64,000 nt of DNA from Myxococcota bacterium (lineage in GTDB: Bacteria > Myxococcota > B64-G9). The notes beneath the pieces are model-generated. The model did not search any database. It was given only the letters and a program-made list of their open reading frames with translations, and was not told the DNA's origin. A program made the translations under genes and the position numbers. Every line of letters starts with the position of its first letter. The first letter of the stretch is position 1. Location: positions 1 to 64,000 of the forward strand of contig JAKLGA010000017.1 of assembly GCA_022710975.1 (NCBI GenBank). The letters are read 5' to 3'. Below, one piece after another: positions 1 to 7,696 of the stretch.

Positions 1-117
1 CACATCAAAAACAACGGACCACCCGGATGGCTCACCCTGGGGCGCGGATTCGACAAGCTTCTCTTGCTCGAGCTCGGCTGGCTCGCCGCTCAGCCAAAGG
101 AAAAGAGATCCGATCAA

Positions 118-729
118 TCATGAGCCGTGCAGGACGCTCTGGATCGCCTCGTTGGCGACGCCATCAGCACCCGAGGCGGGCACGAAGGTGCCTGTCAGGC
201 GAGCCCCGTTCCGGTCAGACGCGGTGGTGGCCACGCGCAGCATGTCCCCGCGTTCGTTCATGCGCTGGAACACCGTGACATCACCGCCGGCCAGCGTGTG
301 GAGCCTGTCCACCAGGGGTACCTCCGCGCTCCTCTCCCGCGTCTGGCCGAGCCATTGGCTGCCGACGAGCATCCTGGGCAGGCTGAGCTCGGCGCCCTGG
401 CCGCTGACCTCGCTGGCGGCGGACCAGGTGACGCGTTCCGGCGACAGGCTGAGACCTCCGGCCTGACGGACGGCCTCGTTCGCCACCTCCATCCCGCTCT
501 TGAGCCTCGAGAGCAGGGACTCGTGCACGGACCGGCACATCAGGAACACGTCCTGGGCGATCCGCCCGGTCTCCTTGCGGACCAGTTCGTCGATCTGCGC
601 GCTGCTCGTCTCGCTGATGGCCTGTTTCTCGAAGAACACCACGAGCAGCAGGGTGAGCGAGAACAGGCACATGATCGAAATCAGGGCCAGCATGATCCGG
701 GCTCGAATCGTCGTGAACCAGCGCAACAT
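118..729 (-). CDS. Truncated chemoreceptor: membrane anchor plus Cache sensor only
   Basis: 203 residues from an ATG preceded by AAGGAGTG; an in-frame GTG three codons earlier is less well placed. Residues about 10-32 form one membrane helix. The rest resembles the Cache_3-Cache_2 fusion sensor of methyl-accepting chemotaxis proteins, with the characteristic stretch GGDVTVFQRMNERGDMLRVA and then GTFVPASGADG. Family members continue for several hundred residues through a second membrane helix, HAMP and the MCP hairpin. This one stops at a TGA right after the sensor, and none of the three frames in the remaining 117 bp resembles MCP sequence. It is the last gene of the chemosensory operon in the window. 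It may be a broken receptor, a stand-alone sensor module, or a rearranged end. Confidence 0.65.
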   Translation of the reverse strand: MLRWFTTIRARIMLALISIMCLFSLTLLLVVFFEKQAISETSSAQIDELVRKETGRIAQDVFLMCRSVHESLLSRLKSGMEVANEAVRQAGGLSLSPERVTWSAASEVSGQGAELSLPRMLVGSQWLGQTRERSAEVPLVDRLHTLAGGDVTVFQRMNERGDMLRVATTASDRNGARLTGTFVPASGADGVANEAIQSVLHGS

Positions 730-765
730 GGCCGTCACTCCTTTCTCGCCAGCCTCAAGGCCGAG

Positions 766-1485
766 TCACGAGGCCGCTGTCTGGCCGAGCCGTCGGGTCT
801 CCTCGGCCGTGAGGACCTTGCCGATGTCGAGCATCAGGATCACCCGCCGGTCGGCCTTGCCGACCCCCAGGATGAACTCGACGTCGACGCAGCCCACCCC
901 GAAGTCCGGCGGCGGCTCGATCTGATCGGCCGCGATGGAGACCACCTCGAGCACCTCGTCCACCAGGATGCCCATGGTCGTCAGCCGATCCTGGGACACG
1001 TACTGCACCACGATGACCACGGTCTGGTCGGTCTCCTCGAGCGAGCCCATGCCGAACTTCCGCTTGAGGTCGATGACCGGGATGATCTTGCCGCGCAGGT
1101 TGATCACCCCCCTGACGAACTCGCTCGTCCCTGGGACCTGGGTGATGTGCATGAGCCGGATGAGCTCGCGCACCTTGAGGATCTCGATGCCGTACTCTTC
1201 CAGCGAGAGCTTGAAGGTCATGTACTTTCCGGCCAGGGCGCGCCCGACCGAGGCCTGCAGCGTCCGCCGCGCCTGGGCTTCATCGTCGTCGGCCAGCTTG
1301 CCCGGGTCCAGCTGGGGGTCCGCTCCCTGCTGGCCTGCGGTCGGGGCAGGCGGAGGCGCCGAGCTGGTCTCTGTCTCCGGTCCGGCCGTCGGCGCGCCGG
1401 TGGCGGCGATCGCCGAAGCGCTGGCCGGCCCGGCGCCGTCGAGACCGGCCAGTGGGTTGTCTTGGATTCGGCTGCGTCGCGCCAT
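766..1485 (-). CDS. cheW: CheW-type coupling protein with long N-terminal extension
   Basis: 239 residues; ATG preceded by AGGAGGAC. Residues about 88-230 are a CheW domain: YMTFKLSLEEYGIEILKVRE, the conserved VRGVINLRGKIIPVIDL, and MGILVDEVLEV. CheW links receptors to the CheA kinase at the membrane array. The first ~85 residues are a proline/alanine-rich, probably disordered extension that ordinary 150-160 residue CheW proteins lack. The gene lies between the ParA-like gene and the chemoreceptor on the same strand, consistent with one chemosensory operon. The end ILMLDIGKVLTAEE is typical of CheW. Confidence 0.9.
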   Translation of the reverse strand: MARRSRIQDNPLAGLDGAGPASASAIAATGAPTAGPETETSSAPPPAPTAGQQGADPQLDPGKLADDDEAQARRTLQASVGRALAGKYMTFKLSLEEYGIEILKVRELIRLMHITQVPGTSEFVRGVINLRGKIIPVIDLKRKFGMGSLEETDQTVVIVVQYVSQDRLTTMGILVDEVLEVVSIAADQIEPPPDFGVGCVDVEFILGVGKADRRVILMLDIGKVLTAEETRRLGQTAAS

Positions 1486-1506
1486 GTCCTCCTCCTGTGG
1501 CGGCGG

Positions 1507-2283
1507 TCACTCGGGAGCCCCTCGGCCGTGGGCGGCCAGGAGCTCCTCGGCCAGCTTCCGGTAGTCGCTCGCGCCAGGACTGCCCGGCGCGTACCGGGTG
1601 ATCGGCGCGTGGAAGGATGGCGCCTCGGCGAGCTGGACGTTCTCCCGGATGACGGTCTGCAGCAGCTGCGGCCCGAGTCTCGCCCGCAGGATCTCAAGGA
1701 CCTCGCCGCTCAGCCGCTTGCGCCGATCCACGCGGCACGCCACCACCCGGACGGTGTGGCCTCCGGCGCGCGGACCGCAGTCGAGCCGGACCATGGCCGT
1801 GAAGAGTTGCGCCAGGCCGCGGACCGCGAGCACGTGCGCCTCGACCGGGACCAAGAGCTCCCTGGTCACGGCGAGCGCCAGCCGGGTACGCGCCCCCAGG
1901 GTGGGCGGACAGTCGGCGATGGCCACATCCCAGGGGCCCTGCTCGAGCAGGCTCGAGAGGTCGCCGGCCGAGAACGCCCAGCCGTCCTCCTCGAGGCCCG
2001 CGCCGGAATCTGCACGCGCCTCATCGGCCGGGCTCGCGGGCAGGAGGTCCACGCCCGGCGCGGCGGTCGCGATCACGCGCGCGCTGACGCCGGTGCCAGG
2101 TGTCGTCCGGTGGGGCCCCTCGCCGCAGAGCCAGTAGCTGGCCGCACCCTGGGGATCGAGATCGATCACCAGCGCGCGTAAGCCGCGCTCGGCCATGGCG
2201 CCGGCCAGGTTGACGGCCGTCGTGCTCTTGCAGCTCCCGCCCTTGTGGTTGAGGACGGCGAAGCTCAGGGCGCGTGGCTGCAT
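1507..2283 (-). CDS. ParA/MinD-type ATPase in the chemosensory operon
   Basis: 258 residues with a ParA fold: FAVLNHKGGSCKSTTAVNLA (Walker A), ALVIDLDPQGAASYW (switch I), VAIADCPPTLG (Walker B region) and a C-terminal EAPSFHAPITRYAPGSPGASDY as in Soj-like proteins. The signature KGGxGK(T/S)T reads KGGSCKST here: the glycine before the catalytic lysine is cysteine (codon TGC where GGC is expected). ParA relatives inside chemotaxis operons (ParC of Vibrio, PpfA of Rhodobacter) position receptor arrays at poles or segregate them at division; that role is inferred here from context. Its start overlaps the end of cheA by 19 bp, implying translational coupling. No ParB partner is visible. Confidence 0.85.
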   Translation of the reverse strand: MQPRALSFAVLNHKGGSCKSTTAVNLAGAMAERGLRALVIDLDPQGAASYWLCGEGPHRTTPGTGVSARVIATAAPGVDLLPASPADEARADSGAGLEEDGWAFSAGDLSSLLEQGPWDVAIADCPPTLGARTRLALAVTRELLVPVEAHVLAVRGLAQLFTAMVRLDCGPRAGGHTVRVVACRVDRRKRLSGEVLEILRARLGPQLLQTVIRENVQLAEAPSFHAPITRYAPGSPGASDYRKLAEELLAAHGRGAPE

Positions 2284-4301
2284 CCGCCCACCTCCTCGCC
2301 ATGGGCGGGCGCCCCCTGGTCTGGCCCAGTGGCGTCCGCGGTCCGGTCCTCGGCGTGCGAACGTCCGCGGCGGATCATGGCTCCGATCTCGTCCACGCTC
2401 AGGATCAGGCCCACGTGCCCGTCCGAGAGGATGGCCGCCCCGCTGAAGAAACGCGCCTGCTGGACTCCCGCGCTCAGGCTCTTGATCACCACCTGCTGCT
2501 GCGCCAGGACGTCGTCGACCAGCAACCCGAACTTGCAGCCCATGCCCTCCACCATCACCACCAGCGACTGGCAGGGATCTCTCGGGGCGAGTGCGAGGTC
2601 GAAGAGGGCGGCCAGTCTGACCAGGGGGAGGGTCTCTCCGCGGATGTGGATCAGCTCGTAACGCGCGGCGTGGGAGAAGAGCATGTCGCGCGTGGGCCGC
2701 AGCGACTCGAGCACCGAGAGGGTGGGGATGATGTAGCGCTCCGTCCCGCAGGCCACCAGCATCCCGTCGATGATCGACATGGTGGTGGGCAACAGCAGCT
2801 TGAAACAGGTCCCCTCACCAGCTCTGGAGCTGAGCTTGATCCGCCCGCTCATGGACTCTACGCCCCGGCGAACGACGTCGAGCCCGACGCCGCGGCCGGA
2901 GACCTCGGTGACGCGCGGCGCGGTGCTCAGGCCGGGCTGGAAGATGAGCGCGTCCGTCTCCTCCGCGGAGAGGCTCTGGCCCTCGCGGACGAACCCCAGC
3001 TCGGCGCCCTTCTCCAGGATGCGGCCGCGATCCAGGCCGCGGCCGTCGTCCCGCAGCTCGAGCACGACGCCGCCGCTTTGGCGGTAGGCGGACAGGTGGA
3101 TGGTCCCCATCCGCGGCTTGCCCGTCCGGATGCGCTCGCCCTCGGGCTCGATGCCGTGATCCACCGCGTTGCGGATGAGGTGCACCATGGCCTCGACGAT
3201 GGGCTCCAGCATGCCGCGATCCATTTCGGTGTCCTCGCCGGCCAGGATGAGCTGGATCTGCTTGCCGTGCTGACGTGCGAGGTCGCGGACCATGCGCTTC
3301 ATGCGCAGGAACGTGCCGCGTAGAGCGACCATCCGCATGCGCAGGCCGGCGTCCTGCAGATCCCGGGTGATCTTGCCGAGCTGGCCGAGGTGGGCGCGCA
3401 GCTGCTCCGACCGCAGGGCGCGCAGCTCGGCCGCGCTCGAGACCATCGACTCGACGATGACCAGCTCGCCGATGAGATCGACCAGGCCATCGATGCGCTC
3501 CATGTCGACCTTGATCGTGCTGCGGGCGGAGGGCGCCGCCCGGCGATCCGGGGCGGGCGGCTCCGCACTGAGCTGCTGACACGCGCAGCGCGAGACGCCG
3601 AGATCCTGCAGCTCCCGCCGCAGGTCGTCGGGTGTGCCCGTCCCACCGACGAGGACCCGGAGAGGCCCGCGCCCGTCCAGCCTCCCCAGATCGCCCTCGG
3701 GGGGATCCGTGGCGACGACGCTCCAGGCCTTGCGTAGGCCGCGCAGCAGCTCGAACGCCGCCTCCGGCGCATCGGGAGTGTCGACCGGAAGCCAGAGGTC
3801 GGCCTGCAGGACCTGCAGGCCCTGCTTGCGGAGCGCCTGGATGCGGATCTTGTCGTACTCGCCCTGGGCGAACTCAGCCGCGCCGCCGGGCTGCCCGAGG
3901 GCTTGCTCTGGCCTCGCGGCGTTGCCCAGCAGGGCGGCTAGCCTGGCGGCCATCCCCGCGATCTCCGGTGCGCCTGCGCCCGTCGCCAGCGCGGGCAGAT
4001 CGGCGCGGATCGCGTCCACGGACTGGAAGAGCAGCTCGATGCCGGCCCCGGCGTTCGGGATTTGGCCGCGGTGCAGTCGATCGATCAGCTCCTCGAGGGC
4101 ATGGGCGAACTCCGCGAGCTGGTCGAGCTCGACCGTGGCGGCGGCGCCCTTGAGCGAGTGCGCGCTCCTCAGCAGCTGCAGGTGATGCTCCTGCGAGTCC
4201 GGCTGTTTCTCCAGCTCGAGCAGCGTGCGGTCGAGGAGATCGAGGTGGTCGTGGGCCTCCTCGACGAACACCGGCAGGATGGCTTCGAGCTCCTTGTTCA
4301 C
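2265..4301 (-). CDS. cheA: CheA-type chemosensory histidine kinase
   Basis: 678 residues from a GTG preceded by AGAAGGA. Order of parts: an N-terminal Hpt domain with the phosphorylated histidine at about H48 (RSAHSLKGAAATVEL); a linker/P2-like region to about 265; the dimerisation domain (IDGLVDLIGELVIVESM); the ATPase domain with N box HLIRNAVDHGIE, G1 DDGRGLD and G2 GRGVGLDVV; and a C-terminal CheW-like regulatory domain. It passes phosphate to a response regulator, most obviously the CheY-like protein encoded just upstream. No receiver is fused to its C-terminus, unlike FrzE of Myxococcus. No cheB or cheR is visible, but the operon may continue past the left edge. Confidence 0.95.
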   Translation of the reverse strand: MNKELEAILPVFVEEAHDHLDLLDRTLLELEKQPDSQEHHLQLLRSAHSLKGAAATVELDQLAEFAHALEELIDRLHRGQIPNAGAGIELLFQSVDAIRADLPALATGAGAPEIAGMAARLAALLGNAARPEQALGQPGGAAEFAQGEYDKIRIQALRKQGLQVLQADLWLPVDTPDAPEAAFELLRGLRKAWSVVATDPPEGDLGRLDGRGPLRVLVGGTGTPDDLRRELQDLGVSRCACQQLSAEPPAPDRRAAPSARSTIKVDMERIDGLVDLIGELVIVESMVSSAAELRALRSEQLRAHLGQLGKITRDLQDAGLRMRMVALRGTFLRMKRMVRDLARQHGKQIQLILAGEDTEMDRGMLEPIVEAMVHLIRNAVDHGIEPEGERIRTGKPRMGTIHLSAYRQSGGVVLELRDDGRGLDRGRILEKGAELGFVREGQSLSAEETDALIFQPGLSTAPRVTEVSGRGVGLDVVRRGVESMSGRIKLSSRAGEGTCFKLLLPTTMSIIDGMLVACGTERYIIPTLSVLESLRPTRDMLFSHAARYELIHIRGETLPLVRLAALFDLALAPRDPCQSLVVMVEGMGCKFGLLVDDVLAQQQVVIKSLSAGVQQARFFSGAAILSDGHVGLILSVDEIGAMIRRGRSHAEDRTADATGPDQGAPAHGEEVGGCSHAP

Positions 4302-4319
4302 CGTGGGTCCTTCTCGTGC

Positions 4320-4685
4320 TCAGTCGATGAAGCCGCGCACCTTCGCCAGGAGCTCGAGCTTGCTCACTGGCTTGGTGAGGTAGTCGTTGCAGCCCGCCAG
4401 GAACGCCCTCTCGACCAGGGCGGGCTCGCCCTTGGTGGTCACCATGACGATCGGGATCCGGTTGGTCTTCGGGTCGGCCTTCACCCGGCGGCAGCACTCG
4501 ATCCCGTCCATCACCGGCATCATGATGTCGAGCAGGATCAGGTCCGGCGGATCCGCCTGGACCGCGGCCAGGGCCTCGCGCCCGTCGTGGGCGGTCGTCA
4601 TGTCGTAGCCGTAGGTGCTGAGCATCATCCGCATGAAGAGGAGTACGGTCTCGGTGTCGTCGACGAGCAGGATCTTGCGCCCCAT
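4320..4685 (-). CDS. CheY-like single-domain response regulator
   Basis: 121 residues. The ATG giving MGRKILLVDD is preferred; a longer reading adds 11 unlikely residues. The acidic pair is D9/D10, the phosphoacceptor is D53 (LILLDIMMPVMDG), then MVTTKGE and the lysine in DYLTKPV, so all receiver residues are intact. There is no output domain, so it signals by protein contact. It is the first gene of the chemosensory operon, 18 bp ahead of cheA, and about 40 bp downstream of the predicted start of a sigma54 promoter. Likely substrate of the adjacent CheA; the target (motor, Glt complex or other) cannot be told. Confidence 0.92.
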   Translation of the reverse strand: MGRKILLVDDTETVLLFMRMMLSTYGYDMTTAHDGREALAAVQADPPDLILLDIMMPVMDGIECCRRVKADPKTNRIPIVMVTTKGEPALVERAFLAGCNDYLTKPVSKLELLAKVRGFID

Positions 4686-4735
4686 CTCAGGCCTCCTCGG
4701 GCAGCGCGCACCATGCATGAGTCGGCCTGCTGCGT

Positions 4736-4751
4736 TGCACGGGGTGTGCCA
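4736..4751 (-). promoter_or_regulatory. Sigma54 (-24/-12) promoter of the chemosensory operon
   Basis: Read on the minus strand the sequence is TGGCAC-A-CCCC-GTGCA. It matches the sigma54 consensus TGGCACG-N4-TTGCA at all but two positions and has exactly the required GG-to-GC spacing of 12. The predicted start is near 4726, about 40 bp before the CheY-like start codon. The gene upstream encodes a GAFTGA-containing sigma54 activator, which fits. Confidence 0.85.
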
Positions 4752-4826
4752 GGGCGGCTGGGGCCTCCGAACGCACGGAATCGCATGCGCACTGCGCAGG
4801 GGCGCCGCGCCGCGCCCGGTTCGTTT

Positions 4827-4863
4827 GTTGCCAGCCCGGCAACTGTTGACATCAACAGTTGCC
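4827..4863. promoter_or_regulatory. Palindromic upstream activating site (probable enhancer)
   Basis: A perfect inverted repeat with 12-bp arms (GGCAACTGTTGA / TCAACAGTTGCC) and a 2-bp centre occupies 4838-4863. A third, inverted half-site GTTGCC lies at 4827-4832. Its centre is about 125 bp upstream of the predicted sigma54 start, within the usual range for enhancers bound by dimers of NtrC-type activators. It begins 15 bp after the activator gene ends. No T-run follows on the minus strand, so it does not look like a terminator. Confidence 0.7.
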
Positions 4864-4877
4864 AGCCTGGGGGCGCA

Positions 4878-6260
4878 TCATTCGAGGCGATATTTGGCGA
4901 TCTTGCTGCGCAGGGTGGAGTAGGCCATGCCGAGGGTCTTGGCCGCCTGGCGGCGGTTCCACCGGGCCGCCTGGAGGGAGGCCAGGATGCGCTCGCGTTC
5001 CCCGGCCGCGGCGGCGGGGGTCGTCCGCCTGGGTGAGCGCGGAGGTGCCGGTGTGCCGGCGAACGGGGGCAGGAAGTGCTCGGGCAGCAACCACCCGCCT
5101 CCGCTCAGGATGGACGCGCGCTCGACCATGTTGCGCAGCTCGCGGGCGTTCCCCGGCAGCTCCAACGACGTGAGGTGCTCCTCGGCCTGGGGGGAGATGC
5201 CCTCGAAATGCATCCCCCTGGCGCCAGCGAAGTCGGCCAGGAATTGCCGTGCCAGGGGCAGGATGTCCTCGCGGCGGTCCCTGAGCGGGGCGAGGTAGAT
5301 GGCGAAGGCATTCATGCGATAGAGCAGATCCTGGCGGAACCTCCCGCGCTCGACCAGGGTCTCGAGCTGCGTGTTGGTCGCGGCGACCACCCGGACGTCC
5401 ACGGCGATCTCCCGGTTGCCGCCGATGCGTCTCACCATCCGCGTCTCCAGCACCCGCAGCAGCTTGGCCTGCGCCCCGGCGGAGAGATCCGCGACCTCAT
5501 CCAGGAACAGGGTGCCTCCGTTGGCGAGCTCGAAGCAGCCGATCCGGTCGCCCGCGGCGCCGGTGAAGGCGCCCCGGACATGGCCGAAGAGCTCGCTCTC
5601 CACGAGGGTGTCGGGGAGCGCCGGGCAGCTCACGGCGATGAACGGTTGCTCCCGGACGTCCGACTGGAAGTGGATCTGCCGCGCGACCACCTCCTTGCCG
5701 GTTCCGGTCTCTCCGCACACCAGCACGGTGTCGCACCCGGCCCGCGCGCTCAGCAGGATCTGCTCGCGCACCACCTCGGTCTGTCGGCTGGTCCCCAGGA
5801 CCTGCGGCGCAGATCGGGTCGAAGGGTGATTGCCCTGGAGGTGGCAGATGGTTTCCTTCAACCGGTTGCGCTCCATGCTCAGCCGGCGGACCCGCGTGGA
5901 TTTCTCCAGGACCGCGTCGAGCTCGAGCAGGCGGATGGGTTTGGTGAGGAAGTCCACCGCGCCGAGCCGCAACGCCTGGATGGCCGTCTCCATGGTGCCG
6001 TGGCCCGAGATCATCACCACCGAGATCTCCGGATAGAGTCTCTGGATCCGGGAGAGCAGCTCCAGCCCGCTCATGCGCGGCATGAGGATGTCCAGGAGCA
6101 CGAGGTCGAAGTACTCGCGCTCCAGGCAGGCGAGCGCCTCCTGGCCCTCCCGCGCGCAGCGCACGGCGTGGCCGCATTGGACCAGGTAGTCCCCGAGCGT
6201 CTCGTGCACGATGGCCTCGTCGTCCACCACCAGGATGTGTAGCTCTTTCTCCATGACCAT
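4878..6260 (-). CDS. NtrC-family sigma54 response regulator (enhancer-binding protein)
   Basis: 460 residues. Residues 7-120 are a receiver with phosphoacceptor D57 (LVLLDILMPRMSG) and lysine in DFLTKPI. Residues about 155-390 are the AAA+ activator domain: Walker A GETGTGKE (183-190), the sigma54 contact loop GAFTGA (230-235) and Walker B TLFLDE. The last ~40 residues are a Fis-type helix-turn-helix (WNRRQAAKTLGMAYSTLRSKI). Phosphorylation by the kinase encoded just upstream (5-bp gap) should trigger oligomerisation and open-complex formation. The obvious target is the sigma54 promoter and palindrome immediately downstream. An in-frame ATG two codons later is an alternative start. Confidence 0.95.
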   Translation of the reverse strand: MVMEKELHILVVDDEAIVHETLGDYLVQCGHAVRCAREGQEALACLEREYFDLVLLDILMPRMSGLELLSRIQRLYPEISVVMISGHGTMETAIQALRLGAVDFLTKPIRLLELDAVLEKSTRVRRLSMERNRLKETICHLQGNHPSTRSAPQVLGTSRQTEVVREQILLSARAGCDTVLVCGETGTGKEVVARQIHFQSDVREQPFIAVSCPALPDTLVESELFGHVRGAFTGAAGDRIGCFELANGGTLFLDEVADLSAGAQAKLLRVLETRMVRRIGGNREIAVDVRVVAATNTQLETLVERGRFRQDLLYRMNAFAIYLAPLRDRREDILPLARQFLADFAGARGMHFEGISPQAEEHLTSLELPGNARELRNMVERASILSGGGWLLPEHFLPPFAGTPAPPRSPRRTTPAAAAGERERILASLQAARWNRRQAAKTLGMAYSTLRSKIAKYRLE

Positions 6261-6265
6261 CCCCG

Positions 6266-7558
6266 TCAGCCGTTCTGTCCGTCCGGGCTGGCCACGGCCA
6301 GGCGGACTGTCGCAACGGTCCCCGAACCCTGCGCGGTGTGGAGCGCGAGCTGGCCCCCCATGCGCTCCACCAGGAGCCGCGAGACGGGTAAGCCCAGGCC
6401 GGTGTTCCCGGCCTCGAGCCGGCTGGTGAAGAACGGCTCGAACACGCGCGGCAGGATCTCCGCGGGGATGCCGCCAGCCGAGTCCTCCACCTCCACGAGG
6501 ATCCAGCCGCCCTGCGCCCCTTCGCGCGAGGTCCGCACGTGCACGGTGCTGGCCGGATCGATGCTGCCTCCCTCGGGCACGCGGTGGTGGTCCAGCAGCG
6601 CATCGCGAGCGTTGGCCAGGAGGTGGAACAGCACCTCCTCCAGGGCGGCCGGGTTGATGCGGATCGGAGGGAGGTCCGAGGCCAGCTCGAGCGCGAGGGA
6701 GATCCCCCGGCTGTGGAGGCGGGGAGAGACGAAGTCCGCGCCGCGGCGCACCACGGCGTTGAGATCCGCCAGCTGTCGTTCGGTGCGAAACGCCCCGCGA
6801 GCGTGCTGGCGCAGGTGGTTCACGATCTCAGTGATGCGATCGGTCTGCTCGATGATCCGGGTGACCTTCTCGCGCAGGCGCTGCTCGCTCCACTCCCATC
6901 TTCGATCGAGCCCCAGCAGGATGTGCTCGGCGATGCCCCGAACCCCGACCAGCGGCTGGTTCAGCTCGTGGGCCAGGTTGGACGCCATCTCCCCGAAGAT
7001 TCGCAGGCGGTCGGCGGCGATGGTCTCTGCGTACTGCTCCGGCGATGGGCCCGGCGCGTCGCCACTCCAGCCGTGGGCCGCCCGTGGGCGCTGCAGCCAG
7101 GTGCAGTCGGCCAGCAGACCCGCGAGGCCCTTCGCCGTCACCAGGTCGCCTGCCCTGAACCCGTCCGCCCGGTCGGCCGCGAACAGCGTCCCCAGGAGCT
7201 CGCCCTCCCTGCGGAGCGGGGCGACGAGGGCATTCGCGAAACACCCCGAGGCGCCCGGCAGGGCGGTGGACCACTGCCATTCGTCGGGTCGGCCCGAGAG
7301 AAGGGCGGCCCCCAGGATCCCGGACTTCTGCACCAGCTGCTCGAGGTAACCGAGCCGCTCGGCGCGCTCGACCGTGGACCAGGTCGGCCCGTCCAGCGCG
7401 GGGCTCCTGACGAGTTGGCCTCCTCCGGTAAAGACGGCCAGCCACGCCACGCGGACTTGGAGGAGATCCCTGGCGCAGGCACACGCCGACTGCAATCCGG
7501 CCGGGGGGTCGCGGAACTTTCCGGTCGCCTCCTCGCTGCCAGCATGAGCTCGCGGCAC
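6266..7558 (-). CDS. Soluble sensor histidine kinase (GAF-HisKA-HATPase)
   Basis: 430 residues from a GTG with GGAGG seven bases upstream. A longer reading from a TTG at 7609 is rejected because that TTG is part of the -35 element. Residues about 20-155 look like a GAF-type sensor with no membrane segment. The dimerisation domain carries H197 in NLAHELNQPLVGVRG. The ATPase has an N box around N316 (LLANARDAL), DSAGG at 359 and GNTGLGL at 384. This NtrB/ZraS-like arrangement pairs with the downstream sigma54 regulator, 5 bp away. A cytoplasmic signal is likely; ligand unknown. Confidence 0.9.
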   Translation of the reverse strand: MPRAHAGSEEATGKFRDPPAGLQSACACARDLLQVRVAWLAVFTGGGQLVRSPALDGPTWSTVERAERLGYLEQLVQKSGILGAALLSGRPDEWQWSTALPGASGCFANALVAPLRREGELLGTLFAADRADGFRAGDLVTAKGLAGLLADCTWLQRPRAAHGWSGDAPGPSPEQYAETIAADRLRIFGEMASNLAHELNQPLVGVRGIAEHILLGLDRRWEWSEQRLREKVTRIIEQTDRITEIVNHLRQHARGAFRTERQLADLNAVVRRGADFVSPRLHSRGISLALELASDLPPIRINPAALEEVLFHLLANARDALLDHHRVPEGGSIDPASTVHVRTSREGAQGGWILVEVEDSAGGIPAEILPRVFEPFFTSRLEAGNTGLGLPVSRLLVERMGGQLALHTAQGSGTVATVRLAVASPDGQNG

Positions 7559-7580
7559 GGCGCTGCCTCCAGGGCGCGGG

Positions 7581-7609
7581 AGGTTAGCATGTCTTCGATC
7601 CGCGACCAA
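7581..7609 (-). promoter_or_regulatory. Sigma70-type promoter of the kinase-regulator operon
   Basis: Minus strand TTGGTC-N17-TAACCT, predicted start near 7574, about 16 bp before the kinase GTG. It stands back to back with the hypE promoter. Confidence 0.6.
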
Positions 7610-7659
7610 GGGCTGGACTCCCAGGCGCGAACCGGGAACCGACAGTCCCGCGGTAGGGT

Positions 7660-7688
7660 TTGAGCCGCCGGGCGGCCCGTGCTACGGT
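7660..7688 (+). promoter_or_regulatory. Sigma70-type promoter of hypE, probably leaderless
   Basis: TTGAGC-N17-TACGGT. The -10 hexamer ends only 8 bp before the hypE ATG, so transcription should begin at or next to the start codon. Confidence 0.6.
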
Positions 7689-7696
7689 CCGCGCCC

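Noticed and set aside
127-2181. 684-codon plus-strand open frame over the chemosensory genes
   Set aside because: It opposes cheW, parA and the receptor, which have clear motifs; its product is low-complexity Arg/Gly/His-rich.
4838-4863. Palindrome as a transcription terminator of the kinase-regulator operon
   Set aside because: The 2-bp centre and moderate GC stem, with no T-run on the minus strand, fit an operator better.
7559-7609. TTG at 7609 as start of the histidine kinase
   Set aside because: That TTG is the -35 of TTGGTC-N17-TAACCT, and a GTG at 7558 has a proper ribosome site.
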